Positions 52,552-63,158 are shown, counted from the stretch's first letter. The stretch is 64,000 nt of DNA from Sphingobium sp. TCM1 (GCF_001650725.1 NZ_LXVX01000013.1:23508-87507), one strand, 5' to 3'. Program-made: numbers and translations. The notes: generated by a model from the letters alone, not told the origin.

Positions 52552-53811
52552 TCATCCAAGCGCGGCTTGCTTCTCGTCGGCCAGGCGGCGCATATCCGCC
52601 TTGCTCTTCTTCTCGCTCGCCGATTTCAGCTGGCCGCAGGCCGCCATGATGTCGCGCCCGCGCGGCGTGCGTACCGGCGCGCTGATGCCGCCTTCGAACA
52701 CGATGTCGGAAAAGCGCCTGATCCGTTCCGGGGTGGAACACTCATAATCGGTGCCCGGCCAGGGGTTGAACGGGATCAGGTTGACCTTGGCCGGCAGCTT
52801 GTAGTGGCGCAGCAGGCGCACCAGTTCGCGCGCATCTTCGTCGCTGTCATTCTTGTCCTTGATCATCACATATTCGAAGGTGATGCGGCGGGCGTTGTTG
52901 GCGCTGGGATAGTCGGCGCAGGCCTGAAGCAGCTCCTCGATCCCGAACTTCTTGTTCAAGGGCACCAATTCGTCGCGCACTTCCTTGGTCACGGCATGAA
53001 GCGAGACGGCGAGATTGACGCCGATTTCCTCGCCCGCGCGCGCCATCATGGGGATGACCCCGCTGGTCGACAGGGTGATGCGGCGCTTGGACAGGGCCAG
53101 GCCGTCGCCGTCCATCACCACCTTCAGCGCGTCACGCACATGATCGAAATTATAGAGAGGCTCGCCCATGCCCATCATCACGATGTTGGTCAGCATCCGG
53201 CCGTCCGACGTGTAATGCGACGCCTCGTCCGACTCATCGTCATTGGCGCTGGCCATGTTACCACGCGGCCATTCGCCCAGCGCGTCGCGCGCCAGCATCA
53301 CCTGGCCGACGATCTCGCCGGGCGTCAGGTTGCGCACCAGCCGCATCGTGCCGGTATGGCAGAAGCTGCAATTCAATGTGCACCCGACCTGGCTGGACAC
53401 GCACAGCGTGCCCCGATCCGCATCGGGAATGAAGACCATTTCGTAATCCTGCCCGTCATCCGACCGGAGCAGCCATTTGCGGGTGCCGTCGCTCGACACC
53501 TGCGCCTCCACCACCTGCGGGCGGCCGACGACGAAGCGCTCGGCCATCCAGCCGCGCATCGGCTTGGCGAGGTCAGTCATCGCCTCGAAATCGGTGACGC
53601 CGCGGTGATAGAGCCAGTGGAACAGTTGCTTGGAGCGCAGCTTGGCCGCCTTCACGTCCAACCCCGCTTCCTCCAGCGCGCCCTTGATCTGCGGGCGCGA
53701 CAGGCCCATCAGGTCGACCCGCCCATCCTCGCGGGGCGTGACCGCGCGGGGCACGGGCACAGGGTCGATATGGCCGGGAATCGGCATCAGGGGGCTGGCG
53801 ACTGTCTGCAT
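52552..53811 (-). CDS. rlmN: 23S rRNA/tRNA adenine-C2 methyltransferase RlmN
   Basis: A 419-residue radical SAM enzyme that methylates A2503 of 23S rRNA and A37 of some tRNAs. The iron-sulfur cluster motif CTLNCSFC (CxxxCxxC) is intact, the methyl-carrying Cys lies in the C-terminal part ([14 protein letters not shown] or [12 protein letters not shown]), and [10 protein letters not shown] is conserved. An in-frame ATG four codons upstream (53823) is an alternative; neither has a strong ribosome site. A terminator follows it. Confidence 0.95.
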   Translation of the reverse strand: MQTVASPLMPIPGHIDPVPVPRAVTPREDGRVDLMGLSRPQIKGALEEAGLDVKAAKLRSKQLFHWLYHRGVTDFEAMTDLAKPMRGWMAERFVVGRPQVVEAQVSSDGTRKWLLRSDDGQDYEMVFIPDADRGTLCVSSQVGCTLNCSFCHTGTMRLVRNLTPGEIVGQVMLARDALGEWPRGNMASANDDESDEASHYTSDGRMLTNIVMMGMGEPLYNFDHVRDALKVVMDGDGLALSKRRITLSTSGVIPMMARAGEEIGVNLAVSLHAVTKEVRDELVPLNKKFGIEELLQACADYPSANNARRITFEYVMIKDKNDSDEDARELVRLLRHYKLPAKVNLIPFNPWPGTDYECSTPERIRRFSDIVFEGGISAPVRTPRGRDIMAACGQLKSASEKKSKADMRRLADEKQAALG

Positions 53812-53848
53812 GGCCGCGCACATAGTCGATTTTCAGCACATTTTCAAA

Positions 53849-54349
53849 TCAGCGCAGTTTCGCGCATCCCAATGCCGCCGCGTCGACCGCCGTCGCCGCG
53901 CCGCGCAGGGCATAGCTGTCGGCGAAGGCACGCCCGTCCGCGCCCACCGTCTGCACGCTCATGCTGCTGGCCGATCGCATGGCGGCGATGATCTGCGCGT
54001 CGGTGCGTGCGTCCGGTGCCCAGGCGTCGACCTGCCCGGCGACCAGGGTGAAGCGGCGCTCGCCAACACTCAATGTCACCGCCGCCTGGGCCGCCCGCGC
54101 GCGGCTCAGGCGGATATGCACCTGCCCGCGCACCCGCTGGCGGGGCCAGTTGCCGACCGACGCGAAGCCCCTGCGCGCCTGCCCGCGCCGCACGACCGGC
54201 TCGGCGATGGCATAGCATCGCGGCCCGTTCCGACCGGCGCCGGGATCGCGAAACGCCCCCCACCCCTCGAAAATGCCGAGCGAATCACGCGCCATGGCGG
54301 GCGCGGCGCACAGCAGGAGCAGGGTTGAGTGGACTAAGGCGCGGCGCAT
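53849..54349 (-). CDS. IalB-like exported protein
   Basis: A 166-residue protein with a signal peptide (residues 1-20, ALVHSTLLLLCAAPAMA). The mature part (DSLGIFEGWGAFRDPGAG, PRCYAIAEPVVRRGQARRG, VRGQVHIRLSRARAAQAAVT, SYALRGAATAVDAAALGCA) resembles the invasion-associated locus B family of alphaproteobacteria, with a Cys pair near the ends. The function is unclear. The ATG at 54349 is the start of the signal; longer frames upstream cover the dnaN promoter region and are unlikely. Divergent from dnaN. Confidence 0.75.
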   Translation of the reverse strand: MRRALVHSTLLLLCAAPAMARDSLGIFEGWGAFRDPGAGRNGPRCYAIAEPVVRRGQARRGFASVGNWPRQRVRGQVHIRLSRARAAQAAVTLSVGERRFTLVAGQVDAWAPDARTDAQIIAAMRSASSMSVQTVGADGRAFADSYALRGAATAVDAAALGCAKLR

Positions 54350-54521
54350 TGTTCCGGCAAAGCCCAAGCCGTCCCCATTTGCAACCCCGTCGCCTGACGA
54401 AAGGGTGAAGGCGGCGCTTGCAGGGGCCGCAACAGCGGTTATGAAGAAGCATCCATCATTGTCGCCGGGATTCGACTTCGATCGCGGCATTTGCACAAAA
54501 AGAAACGGACAGAACAGGGAC

Positions 54522-55646
54522 ATGAAGGCCACCATCGAACGCGCAACGCTCCTCAAGAGCCTGAGCCACGTCCAGTCGGTGGTCGAACGGCGGAACACCA
54601 TTCCCATCCTGTCCAACGTGTTGATCGAAGCGTCGGCCGACGGCGCTATCAAGCTGATGGCGACCGATCTCGACCTTCAGGTCGTGGAAAGCATATCGGC
54701 GCAGGTCGAACAGCCCGGCGCGACGACCATCTCCGCCCACACCCTGTTCGACATTGCCCGCAAGCTGCCCGAGGGCAGCCAGGTGTCGCTCCAGGCGGCC
54801 GAGGGCAAGATGCTGATTCAGGCGGGCCGCGCCCGGTTCAACCTGTCCACCCTGCCGCGTGACGATTTCCCGGTGATCGCCGAGGGCGACCTGCCGACCA
54901 GTTTCGAACTGCCGGCCGAAACGCTCAAGCAGATCATCGACAAGACGCGCTTCGCCATCTCGACCGAAGAAACGCGCTATTATCTGAACGGCATCTATTT
55001 CCATGTGTCGGAAGATGCCGCTTCGGGGGGCCAGCCGGTGCTCAAGGCCGCCGCCACCGACGGCCATCGCCTCGCCCGCGTCACCGTGCCGCGTCCCGAC
55101 GGCGCCGAAGGGATGCCCGGCATCATCGTGCCCCGCAAATGCATCGGCGAACTGCGCAAGCTGCTGGACGAGGTCGAAGGCTCGGTCGCCATCGCCCTTT
55201 CCGCCAGCAAGATCCGCTTCGGACTGGGCAGCGCGATCCTGACCAGCAAGCTGATCGACGGCACCTTCCCCGATTATAGCCGCGTCATCCCGACCGCGAA
55301 CGACAAGCTGCTCAAGATCGACCCGCGCAGCTTCGAGGAAGGCGTGGACCGCGTCGCCACCATTGCCACCGAAAAGACCCGCGCGGTCAAGATGAGCCTC
55401 GACCGGGACAAGATCACCCTGTCCGTCACCAGCCCCGAAAATGGCACGGCGGCCGAGGAAGTGCCCGGCGCATTCCAGGGCGAAGGCTTCGACATCGGTT
55501 TCAACGCCCGGTATCTGCTCGACATATTGGGCCAGATCGACAGCGACCTGGTCGAATTGCACCTGGCCGATGCGGCGGCGCCGACGCTGATCCGCGAAAG
55601 CGACGCCAGCCCCGCGCTTTACGTGCTGATGCCGATGCGCGTGTAG
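54522..55646 (+). CDS. dnaN: DNA polymerase III beta subunit (sliding clamp)
   Basis: A 374-residue clamp of standard length. It forms a dimeric ring that tethers polymerase III to DNA. Three clamp domains follow one another: MKATIERATLLKSLSHVQSV, then NGIYFHVSED with AATDGHRLARVTV and KLIDGTFPDYSRVIPT, and the C-terminal PALYVLMPMRV. The ATG at 54522 has CAGGGA upstream; the frame extends upstream without a suitable start. It is not next to dnaA or recF. Confidence 0.97.
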   Translation: MKATIERATLLKSLSHVQSVVERRNTIPILSNVLIEASADGAIKLMATDLDLQVVESISAQVEQPGATTISAHTLFDIARKLPEGSQVSLQAAEGKMLIQAGRARFNLSTLPRDDFPVIAEGDLPTSFELPAETLKQIIDKTRFAISTEETRYYLNGIYFHVSEDAASGGQPVLKAAATDGHRLARVTVPRPDGAEGMPGIIVPRKCIGELRKLLDEVEGSVAIALSASKIRFGLGSAILTSKLIDGTFPDYSRVIPTANDKLLKIDPRSFEEGVDRVATIATEKTRAVKMSLDRDKITLSVTSPENGTAAEEVPGAFQGEGFDIGFNARYLLDILGQIDSDLVELHLADAAAPTLIRESDASPALYVLMPMRV

Positions 55647-55737
55647 CGCTTTTCGCGGCACTGTCTGTCTCGTCGTCGCCTTTATTGGCGGCGGCACAGT
55701 AATTCTCTGTCAACGACTGCCGATTAGAAGAAGGCGC

Positions 55738-58356
55738 ATGTCCCCCATGCGTGCTTCCCTGTCCGATGGCCTGACGAGTCCCATCACCCTGATGATGGCG
55801 CTTGGCCTGGCGCGCAGCGGCACGGAAGTCGCGGCCTCCTGGATTTCCGGCGCCTTCGTCCATATCGCGCGCCTGTGGCCGCTGATCCTGCTCGCCAAGA
55901 TCTGCGTGCTCGCGCTGCTGAACCTGCCCTTCTATCGGGCGGGCGACGTATATCAGGCGATCATCCTGGCGACGATGCTGCTGGTCGACGGCATGCTGAT
56001 GCTGCTGCCCCACCGCGAACGCTTCCAGCGGCTGATGCCCCATGTCCAGAACTGGCTGATGCTGCCGCTGGTCTTCCTGTCGGGGTTGAGCTTCAGCCTT
56101 TGGCTGAACAGCGAGCCGTTGGCGGCGTCCGACGCCATCTTCCTGGCGGCGGTGCCCGAACTCGCGGTGGCGCTGCTCGCCGTCTGCATCTTCGGCGACA
56201 GGCGCCTGCTGGGGATCAGCTATTTTCTGGGCGCGCTGCTGGTGTCGGTGGTGGGAAAGACCGGCATCACACAGATCGGCCTGTTGACCAGTTGCGTGTG
56301 CGTGATGGCGATCGCCACCATCCGTCAGGCGACGGCGGATCGCGACCGGGCGATCGAGCGCCACCGGCTGGACATGCGCGCCCAGCGCGCCGACCGGCTG
56401 CTGCGGGAACATGAGCGCAGCGGGCGCGGCTGGTTCTGGGAAACCGACCGGCAGGGCTGCCTCACCTATATTTCCGACACGCTGGCGCAGACGCTGGAGG
56501 CGCCGAGCGGCGGGCTGATCGGCCGCCCCATCACCGACATCATCCGCCAGGGCGACAAGCAGCAGGGCGATGGCGAGCGCACGCTGGGCTTTCACCTGTC
56601 CGCCCGCACCGGCTTCGCCGACATCGCCGTCTGCGCCGCACTGGCCAGGGAAGAGCGCTGGTGGTCGATCTCGGGACAGCCGGTCTTCAACGAATATGGT
56701 CAGTTCCACGGCTTTCGCGGGTCCGGGACCGACCTCACCGAGATGCGCCGCAGCCAGGCGGAAGTGACCCGGCTGGCCCAGTTCGATTCGCTGACCGGCC
56801 TCGCCAACCGCATCCAGATGCTGCGATCACTGGAGCAGGCGGTCGCCGAACGCCGCGGACGACCTGGCGATTGCGCCTTGCTCATGCTCGACCTCGACCG
56901 GTTCAAGAGCGTCAATGACACGCTGGGCCATCCCGCCGGTGACGCGCTGCTGCGCCAGGTCAGCCAGCGGCTCCAGCGGGTGGTGGGCGACAAGGGGCTG
57001 GTGGGGCGGCAGGGCGGCGACGAATTCAAGATCCTCCTGCCCGGCCATCATGAACAGGCGACGCTGGCGCAGCTGGCCCAGACCGTCATCACCGCCATTT
57101 CGCAGCCCTATTCCATAGAGGGGACGGCGGTGGTGATCGGCGTGTCGATCGGCATTTCCTCCTGCCCGCAGGACGGCGTCACCGCCGACGCGCTGATCCG
57201 CAATGCCGATCTCGCCCTCTATGCGGCGAAGGGCAATGGCCGGGGCGTCCATCGTTTCTATTCATCGGACATGCACGCCGATGCGGAGGACCGGCGCAAG
57301 CTGGAGGAAGATCTGCGCCATGCGCTGGCCGCCGATGGCCTGCACCTGGCCTACCAGCCGGTGGTTTCGTCCAGGACGGAAGAGATCACCGGCTATGAGG
57401 CGCTGTTGCGCTGGGACCATCCGACCCGTGGTGCTATCTCACCGGCCCTGTTCATACCCATTGCGGAGGATAGCGGCCTGATCGCGCCGATCGGCGAATG
57501 GGTGCTGCGCACCGCCTGCCGCGATGCCGCGCAATGGCCGGAGGGCATCCGGGTGGCGGTGAACGTGTCGCCGACCCAGTTCGCCAATCCCGGCTTCCCC
57601 TCCACGGTGATGAACGCCCTCGCCGCGGCGCAACTCGCGCCCGAACGGCTGGAGCTGGAGATTACCGAGAGCGTCTTCCTGAACGACGACGCCGGCACCG
57701 ATCTGATGTTCGCACGGCTGAAGGCGCTGGGCGTCAGGCTGGCGCTCGACGATTTCGGCACCGGCTATTCCTCGCTCGGCTATCTGAAGAAGGCGCCGTT
57801 CGACAAGATCAAGATCGACCAGAGCTTCGTGCGCGGCGCGGCGATCAAGGGCAACCGCAACAGCGCGATCATCAAGGCAATCGTCAGCCTGGCCGAGGCG
57901 CTGGGCATGGACACCACCGCCGAAGGCGCGGAAACGCAGGACGAACTGGACCTGATCCGGCAGCTGGGATGCAGCCATATCCAGGGCTATATCTATGGCC
58001 GTCCCAAGCCCGCCGACGCCGTGCTTATCGCCCATCGCGGCGGCAATGTCGGGGCCGCGCCCAGCGGCTTCCAGTCGAGCCGGCCCGAACGCAAGTCGAT
58101 GCTGCGCACCGTCGCGGTCCATCATGACGGCCATGTCTATACCGGGCGGGTGCGCAACATCTCCGCGACCGGCGCCCTGATCGACGGGCTTTGGAACGTG
58201 CCGCCCGGCACGATATTCGCGATCGAACTGGGCGACCGCGTGATGGTCGACGCCACCGCGCGCTGGTCGAAGGACGACCGGATGGGCGTGGAATTCGCAA
58301 GGCCGGTCGACATCGCCACCCTGCGCCAGCCGCCGCCCCGCTCGCTGGCATCCTGA
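55738..58356 (+). CDS. c-di-GMP cyclase/phosphodiesterase with PAS, GGDEF, EAL and PilZ domains
   Basis: An 872-residue membrane signalling protein. The N-terminus (about residues 40-200) is a multi-helix membrane part. A PAS domain follows (GWFWETDRQGCLTYISDTLA, about 220-340), then GGDEF (intact motif at 426-430, GRQGGDEFKILLPG), then EAL (E554 in GYEALLRWDHP, with the NVSPTQFAN and DDFGTGYSSLGYL active-site motifs), and finally a C-terminal PilZ-like domain (about 782-865: RPERKSMLRTVAVHH, RNISATGALIDG). Both catalytic halves look intact, so it could make and break c-di-GMP. The start has AGAAGAAGG upstream. Confidence 0.95.
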   Translation: MSPMRASLSDGLTSPITLMMALGLARSGTEVAASWISGAFVHIARLWPLILLAKICVLALLNLPFYRAGDVYQAIILATMLLVDGMLMLLPHRERFQRLMPHVQNWLMLPLVFLSGLSFSLWLNSEPLAASDAIFLAAVPELAVALLAVCIFGDRRLLGISYFLGALLVSVVGKTGITQIGLLTSCVCVMAIATIRQATADRDRAIERHRLDMRAQRADRLLREHERSGRGWFWETDRQGCLTYISDTLAQTLEAPSGGLIGRPITDIIRQGDKQQGDGERTLGFHLSARTGFADIAVCAALAREERWWSISGQPVFNEYGQFHGFRGSGTDLTEMRRSQAEVTRLAQFDSLTGLANRIQMLRSLEQAVAERRGRPGDCALLMLDLDRFKSVNDTLGHPAGDALLRQVSQRLQRVVGDKGLVGRQGGDEFKILLPGHHEQATLAQLAQTVITAISQPYSIEGTAVVIGVSIGISSCPQDGVTADALIRNADLALYAAKGNGRGVHRFYSSDMHADAEDRRKLEEDLRHALAADGLHLAYQPVVSSRTEEITGYEALLRWDHPTRGAISPALFIPIAEDSGLIAPIGEWVLRTACRDAAQWPEGIRVAVNVSPTQFANPGFPSTVMNALAAAQLAPERLELEITESVFLNDDAGTDLMFARLKALGVRLALDDFGTGYSSLGYLKKAPFDKIKIDQSFVRGAAIKGNRNSAIIKAIVSLAEALGMDTTAEGAETQDELDLIRQLGCSHIQGYIYGRPKPADAVLIAHRGGNVGAAPSGFQSSRPERKSMLRTVAVHHDGHVYTGRVRNISATGALIDGLWNVPPGTIFAIELGDRVMVDATARWSKDDRMGVEFARPVDIATLRQPPPRSLAS

Positions 58357-58388
58357 CGACCGGCTGCGGACGACGACTCTGATCCTAT

Positions 58389-59503
58389 CTAGTCGGGAAA
58401 GGCGGGCGTATCGCCATTGTGGCTTCCATCTTCCTTGCCGATGACAAAGCGGACCAGCTCGATACAGCCCGTCGCGCCGGAGGATGAAGCAACCTTGCGC
58501 GCCGCGCGGATCATCTGCATGGCCTGCTCGCCGAAGGCTGCGCTCGGTTCGCTGGCGATTACGCGGCTGTTGCCAGTCTCGCCCCAGGGCGCGACATCAT
58601 AGGCGACCACCGCCCATCCCTCGATTGCGCGACGACGATAGGCGGGGGGATATGTCAACCGCGGCGCTATCGCCCAGGGCCGGTCGCTGGCGCAACTGGC
58701 GTCTACGGAACGCTGACCAGCGGGAGGGGCGGGCGCAGCCACGGTCGCGGGAGAACGCCAATAGGGATAGAGACAGCCCGTGCGTGCACCGCCAGTGAAG
58801 CGCGATGCGTTCATCGCCTTGATCGAAGCGGCATCCAGCGCCCGATTGCCCGTACCCTCGACGATGCGCGCCCGGATGGGTCGACCCTTCGCATCCAGAT
58901 CATAACCGACCATCGACCAGTCGCGCGCGCCCGGCGTCGCGGGCAGGGCATCGAAATCCGGGAATTGCCGGTTGAGCGGCGCAGGGCGGGGCGCGGCCAT
59001 GCAGGTGGAATTGGCGGGGGCCATGCGCTTCCAGGCGGCGGACGGCAAGGCACCCGAAATCGGCGAGAGGCTATAGGCCATCAGATCGGCGACCGGCGCC
59101 TCGTCAAGCGGGCTCGCCTGCGAACGATATTCCAGGTGGCAATCGGTGCGCGCCCGTCCCGCCGCAAAGCGCGAGGCGGCCAGCGCCGCGCCGACATCGT
59201 CGGCCGTGGCGGCCAATCGCTGCCCGCCGTTATTGGCGATCGACAGCGGGCGGCCCTGTTCGTCGATGCGGAAATGATAGCTTTGCGTCGGGCTCGGCCG
59301 GGCAAAGCCGATGCTGACGAAGGGCTGCTGCAAGCGACGACGCTGACTGCCCCGTCCGTGCAGCGCGCCTCGCCGGGGATCCAGCGGATGAGTTGGCGCG
59401 TGCCGTCCGCAAAGGGAGGCGGAGGGGGGACGGAATGTACCGGCGTCGCTATCAGCGTCATGCAGATGGGAGCGACGGCAACCAGGATCGGCAACGGCTT
59501 CAT
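58389..59503 (-). pseudogene. TonB-like repeat protein gene with a frameshift
   Basis: The signal-peptide half (MKPLPILVAVAPICMTLIAT, PVHSVPPPPPFADGTRQLIRW, to SVVA) and the rest (QQPFVSIGFARPSPTQSYHF ... TPAFPD) are in different frames joined near 59334-59345. Joined, they form one exported protein of about 370 residues with two TonB/energy-transducer-like C-terminal domains (ARDWSMVGYDLDAKGRPIRA; IEGWAVVAYDVAPWGETG). Without the shift, the second part could only start at a TTG (59333) and would lack a signal. Either a true frameshift mutation or a sequencing error. Confidence 0.7.
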
Positions 59504-59558
59504 GGATAGGAGCCTATGCTTCTTGCATGACGCCAGCAAGACGGCAACTGCCTGCCTT

Positions 59559-62500
59559 TCAATGGAAATCCCGCGATCCGGGCAAGATCCGCACGTTGCG
59601 CGGATGGCTGGCGGCGCGCGGGTGCGGACGGGAGTCCTGGGCTTCCGGCTGCATCAGCCGGTTCAATTCCCCGCTGCGATCATGCACGCGGGTCGCCATC
59701 AGATGGACGACGCCCTCCTTGCTGCGCTGGATCTCGCCTTCCACCAGCATCAGCCGGCTGGCCATGACGGGACGGCGCTGCATTTCGAACAGCCGCGCCC
59801 ACAGCAGGATGTTGGTGATGCCGGTCTCATCCTCGATGGTGATGAAAACCGCATTGCCCTTGCCGGGCCGCTGCCGCACCAGCACCACGCCCGCCACCTT
59901 CGCGCGCGCGCCATTTTTCGCGGCACTCGCCTGCGCGCAACTCATCACGCCCTCGGCGGCGAAGACCGGGCGCAGAAACTGCATCGGATGGCCCTTCAGC
60001 GACAGGCGGGTGACGGCATAGTCGGTCGCCACCTGCTCGGCGACGGGCATGGCGGGAAGCTGCGCGTCCGGCTCCGCGCCCAGTTCGCGCGCCTCCCCGT
60101 CCCGCACCCGCGCCGCCGCGAACAGCGGCAGCTCGTCCGACGGCGTGCGCCGCGCCTCCCATAGCGCCGTGCGCCGGTCCTGTCCCAGCGACCGGCAGGC
60201 GTCGGCATCGGCCAGCAGCCGCAGCGCCCGCGCCGGCAAACCCGCCCGCCGCGCCAGATCCTCGATGCTGGTGAACAGCCCGCCGTCCGCGCGCGCCGCC
60301 ACCAGCTGCTCCGCCCAGCTTTCGCGAAACCCGTCGACCTGGCGAAAGCCCAACCGAAGCGCCAGCGCCCGCCCGGTTCCTTCGCCCCGCTCGCGCCGCC
60401 GCAACCGCAGCAGCGGCTCCAGCCCATTGTCCCACGCGCTCATATTCACATCGACATCATGGACGGCGACGCCATGCTCACGCGCGTCGCGCACCAGCTG
60501 CGCGGGCGCGTAGAAGCCCATCGGCTGCGAATTGAGCAGCGCGCAGGCGAAGACCGCCGGCTGGTGGCACTTGATCCAGGCCGACACATAGACCAGCCGC
60601 GCGAAGGAGAGCGCATGGCTTTCGGGAAAGCCATAGCTGCCGAAGCCCTCGATCTGCTTGAAGCAGCGCGCGGCGAATTCCTCCGTATAGCCGCGCCTGG
60701 TCATGCCGCTGATCAGCTTCTCGCGAAAATGATGGATGGTGCCCAGATTGCGGAAGGTCGCCATGGCGCGGCGTAGCTGGTTGGCTTCGGCATCGGAAAA
60801 TTCCGCCGCTATGATCGCCAGCTTCATCGCCTGCTCCTGGAACAGCGGCACGCCGAAAGTCTTGCCCAGCAGCTGCTTCAATTCGTCCGCCGGACCATGG
60901 CCGGGGCCGGGCGAGGGATAGTCGATCTTCTCCTCGCCGCAGCGCCGGCGCAGATAGGGATGCACCATGTCGCCCTCGATCGGACCGGGCCGCACGATCG
61001 CGACCTGCACCGTCAGGTCGTAGAGGGTGCGGGGCTTCAGGCGCGGCAGCATGTTGATCTGCGCCCGGCTCTCCACCTGGAACACGCCGATGCTGTCTCC
61101 CTTGCACAGCATGTCGTAGACGGCCGCATCCCCGGACTCCAGGTCCACCGCCAGCTGATGGTCGCCCAGCCCCTGCTCGCGCATCAGGTCGAACGCCTTG
61201 CGGATGCAGGTCAACATGCCGAGCGCCAATATGTCGACCTTCATCAGGCCCAGCGCGTCGATATCGTCCTTGTCCCACTCGATGAAGCTGCGGTCGGCCA
61301 TGGCGGCATGGTGCAGCGGCACCGTCTCGTCCAGCCGGTTCTGCGTCAGCACGAAGCCGCCGACATGCTGCGACAGGTGCCGGGGGAAGGGCGCGTCGAG
61401 CAGCTGGCCGACCAGCGCGCGCAGCTGCACCATCTGTGGATTGTCGAGCGCGAAGCCGGCCTCGCCGACACGCTTTTCGTTCATGTCGCGCGAATAGCTG
61501 CCCCAGATGGTGCCGGACAGGCGGGTGACGACATCCTCCGACAGGCCCACCACCTTGGCCACCTCCCGGATGGCGCTGCGCGACCGGTAATGGATGACGG
61601 TCGCGGCAATACCGGCGCGATGGCGGCCGTAACGCTCATAGATATATTGCATCACCTCCTCGCGCCGCTCATGTTCGAAATCGACGTCGATGTCGGGCGG
61701 TTCATCCCGCTCCTCCGACACGAAGCGGGAAAAGAGCAGGTCATGGCGTTGCGGATCGACCGACGTGACGCCCAGCAGGAAACAGACCATCGAATTGGCC
61801 GCCGACCCCCGCCCCTGGCACAATATTCCCTGCATCCGGGCGAAGGCGACGATGTCGTGGACGGTCAGGAAATAATAGGCATAGTTGCGCGCGCCGATCA
61901 GCCGGAACTCCTCGTCCAGCAGCCTGCGCACCGCAGGGGGGATGCGCGGCCCGTAGCGGGCATGGGCGGCGCTGATCGTCAGTTCTTCCAGCCATTGCTG
62001 CGCGGTCCAGCCTTCGGGCACCGGCTCGTGCGGATATTCGTAGCGCAACTGCCCGAGATCGAAATGGACCCGCGACAGCAACGTGAGGCTTTGCGCCACG
62101 GCGTCCGGGCAGGCGCGGAACAGGCGCGCCATTTCTGCGGGGTCATGGACATGCCGCTCGGCATTGGCTTCCAGCCGCCGCCCCGCCCCCGCCAGGGTCA
62201 CGCCCTCGCGGATGCAACTGAGCACATCCTGTAACGGCCGCTGCGCCGGGCTGGCATAGAGCGCATCCATGGTGGCGAGCAACGGCACCCCCGTGCGCGC
62301 GCCCAGCGCCATGAAGTCGGCCAGCCGCCGCGCATCGCGCCCGTCGCGCCGCAGCGCCGCCCCCAGCCAGACCCGGTCCGGCGCAAGCCGCGACAGGCGG
62401 GCCAGCAACGCTTCCAGATCGTCCGGACGCGGCGGCGGGACCAGGCTCAGATGCCCCTGCCGGATCGCCTCGCCATGGGCGCGATCCTCATGTTCATACT

Positions 62501-63158
62501 CGACCGGATTGTCATGCGCCTGCTGCGGCGTCGCCGTGGAACGGGGCATCACGATCAGCAGCAGATCGTCCAGATAGGCGGTCAGATCCTCATAATATAG
62601 AATGCAATCGCCCTTCACCGATCGCAGATTGCCGACCGTCAGCAATTTGGTGAGTTCGCCCCAGCCGCGCCGGGTCGCAGGATAGGCGACGATATCGGGC
62701 GTCCCGTCGGCGAAGACCAGCCGTGCGCCGGCCACGACCCGCAGATCCATCTGGCAGGCGGCCTCCTCTTCCGCCGTCAATTCGAGCGCCTCGCCCCTCT
62801 CCTTCTTTTCTTCCAGCAATGCCGCCCGCGCTCGCACCGGCGCATCCCGTCGCGCCTTCCACGCCCGCACCACCCCCGCCACCGTGTTGCGGTCGGCAAT
62901 GCCGATGCCGGCCAGGCCCAGTTCCATCGCCCGCGCGACCATCTCGGCGCCATGCGATGCGCCGCGCAGGAAGGAAAAGTTGGTCGCCGCCACCAGTTCG
63001 GCAAAGGGCGGCGCGGCTTGCCGCGATGGGAGATGGGGCCGCTCGCCCTTCGCCTTTTCCCGCGCCGCCTCGATCGCGTTCCATTCGCGCCGGTCGATCG
63101 ATTCGGGCTTTGTCGGGTCGGGATAGCCCTTACGCCGATGTCCCGTCTCGCCGCTCAT
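59559..63158 (-). CDS. dnaE2: Error-prone DNA polymerase DnaE2 (ImuC)
   Basis: A 1199-residue C-family polymerase of the SOS mutasome. An N-terminal PHP domain (about residues 50-280, ELVAATNFSFLRGASHGAEM) precedes the polymerase core with the acidic motif DEPPDIDVDFEHERREEVMQ and GLMKVDILALGML, and the C-terminal region has OB-fold-like sequence (VAGVVLVRQRPGKGNAVFIT). Unlike replicative DnaE it lacks the long C-terminal clamp and tau tail. The ATG at 63158 overlaps the imuB stop (ATGA), so the pair is translated together. It carries out translesion synthesis with ImuA and ImuB. Confidence 0.95.
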   Translation of the reverse strand: MSGETGHRRKGYPDPTKPESIDRREWNAIEAAREKAKGERPHLPSRQAAPPFAELVAATNFSFLRGASHGAEMVARAMELGLAGIGIADRNTVAGVVRAWKARRDAPVRARAALLEEKKERGEALELTAEEEAACQMDLRVVAGARLVFADGTPDIVAYPATRRGWGELTKLLTVGNLRSVKGDCILYYEDLTAYLDDLLLIVMPRSTATPQQAHDNPVEYEHEDRAHGEAIRQGHLSLVPPPRPDDLEALLARLSRLAPDRVWLGAALRRDGRDARRLADFMALGARTGVPLLATMDALYASPAQRPLQDVLSCIREGVTLAGAGRRLEANAERHVHDPAEMARLFRACPDAVAQSLTLLSRVHFDLGQLRYEYPHEPVPEGWTAQQWLEELTISAAHARYGPRIPPAVRRLLDEEFRLIGARNYAYYFLTVHDIVAFARMQGILCQGRGSAANSMVCFLLGVTSVDPQRHDLLFSRFVSEERDEPPDIDVDFEHERREEVMQYIYERYGRHRAGIAATVIHYRSRSAIREVAKVVGLSEDVVTRLSGTIWGSYSRDMNEKRVGEAGFALDNPQMVQLRALVGQLLDAPFPRHLSQHVGGFVLTQNRLDETVPLHHAAMADRSFIEWDKDDIDALGLMKVDILALGMLTCIRKAFDLMREQGLGDHQLAVDLESGDAAVYDMLCKGDSIGVFQVESRAQINMLPRLKPRTLYDLTVQVAIVRPGPIEGDMVHPYLRRRCGEEKIDYPSPGPGHGPADELKQLLGKTFGVPLFQEQAMKLAIIAAEFSDAEANQLRRAMATFRNLGTIHHFREKLISGMTRRGYTEEFAARCFKQIEGFGSYGFPESHALSFARLVYVSAWIKCHQPAVFACALLNSQPMGFYAPAQLVRDAREHGVAVHDVDVNMSAWDNGLEPLLRLRRRERGEGTGRALALRLGFRQVDGFRESWAEQLVAARADGGLFTSIEDLARRAGLPARALRLLADADACRSLGQDRRTALWEARRTPSDELPLFAAARVRDGEARELGAEPDAQLPAMPVAEQVATDYAVTRLSLKGHPMQFLRPVFAAEGVMSCAQASAAKNGARAKVAGVVLVRQRPGKGNAVFITIEDETGITNILLWARLFEMQRRPVMASRLMLVEGEIQRSKEGVVHLMATRVHDRSGELNRLMQPEAQDSRPHPRAASHPRNVRILPGSRDFH

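Noticed and set aside
60897..62234. A 445-codon plus-strand frame over dnaE2
   Set aside because: Antisense shadow of a well-supported polymerase gene.
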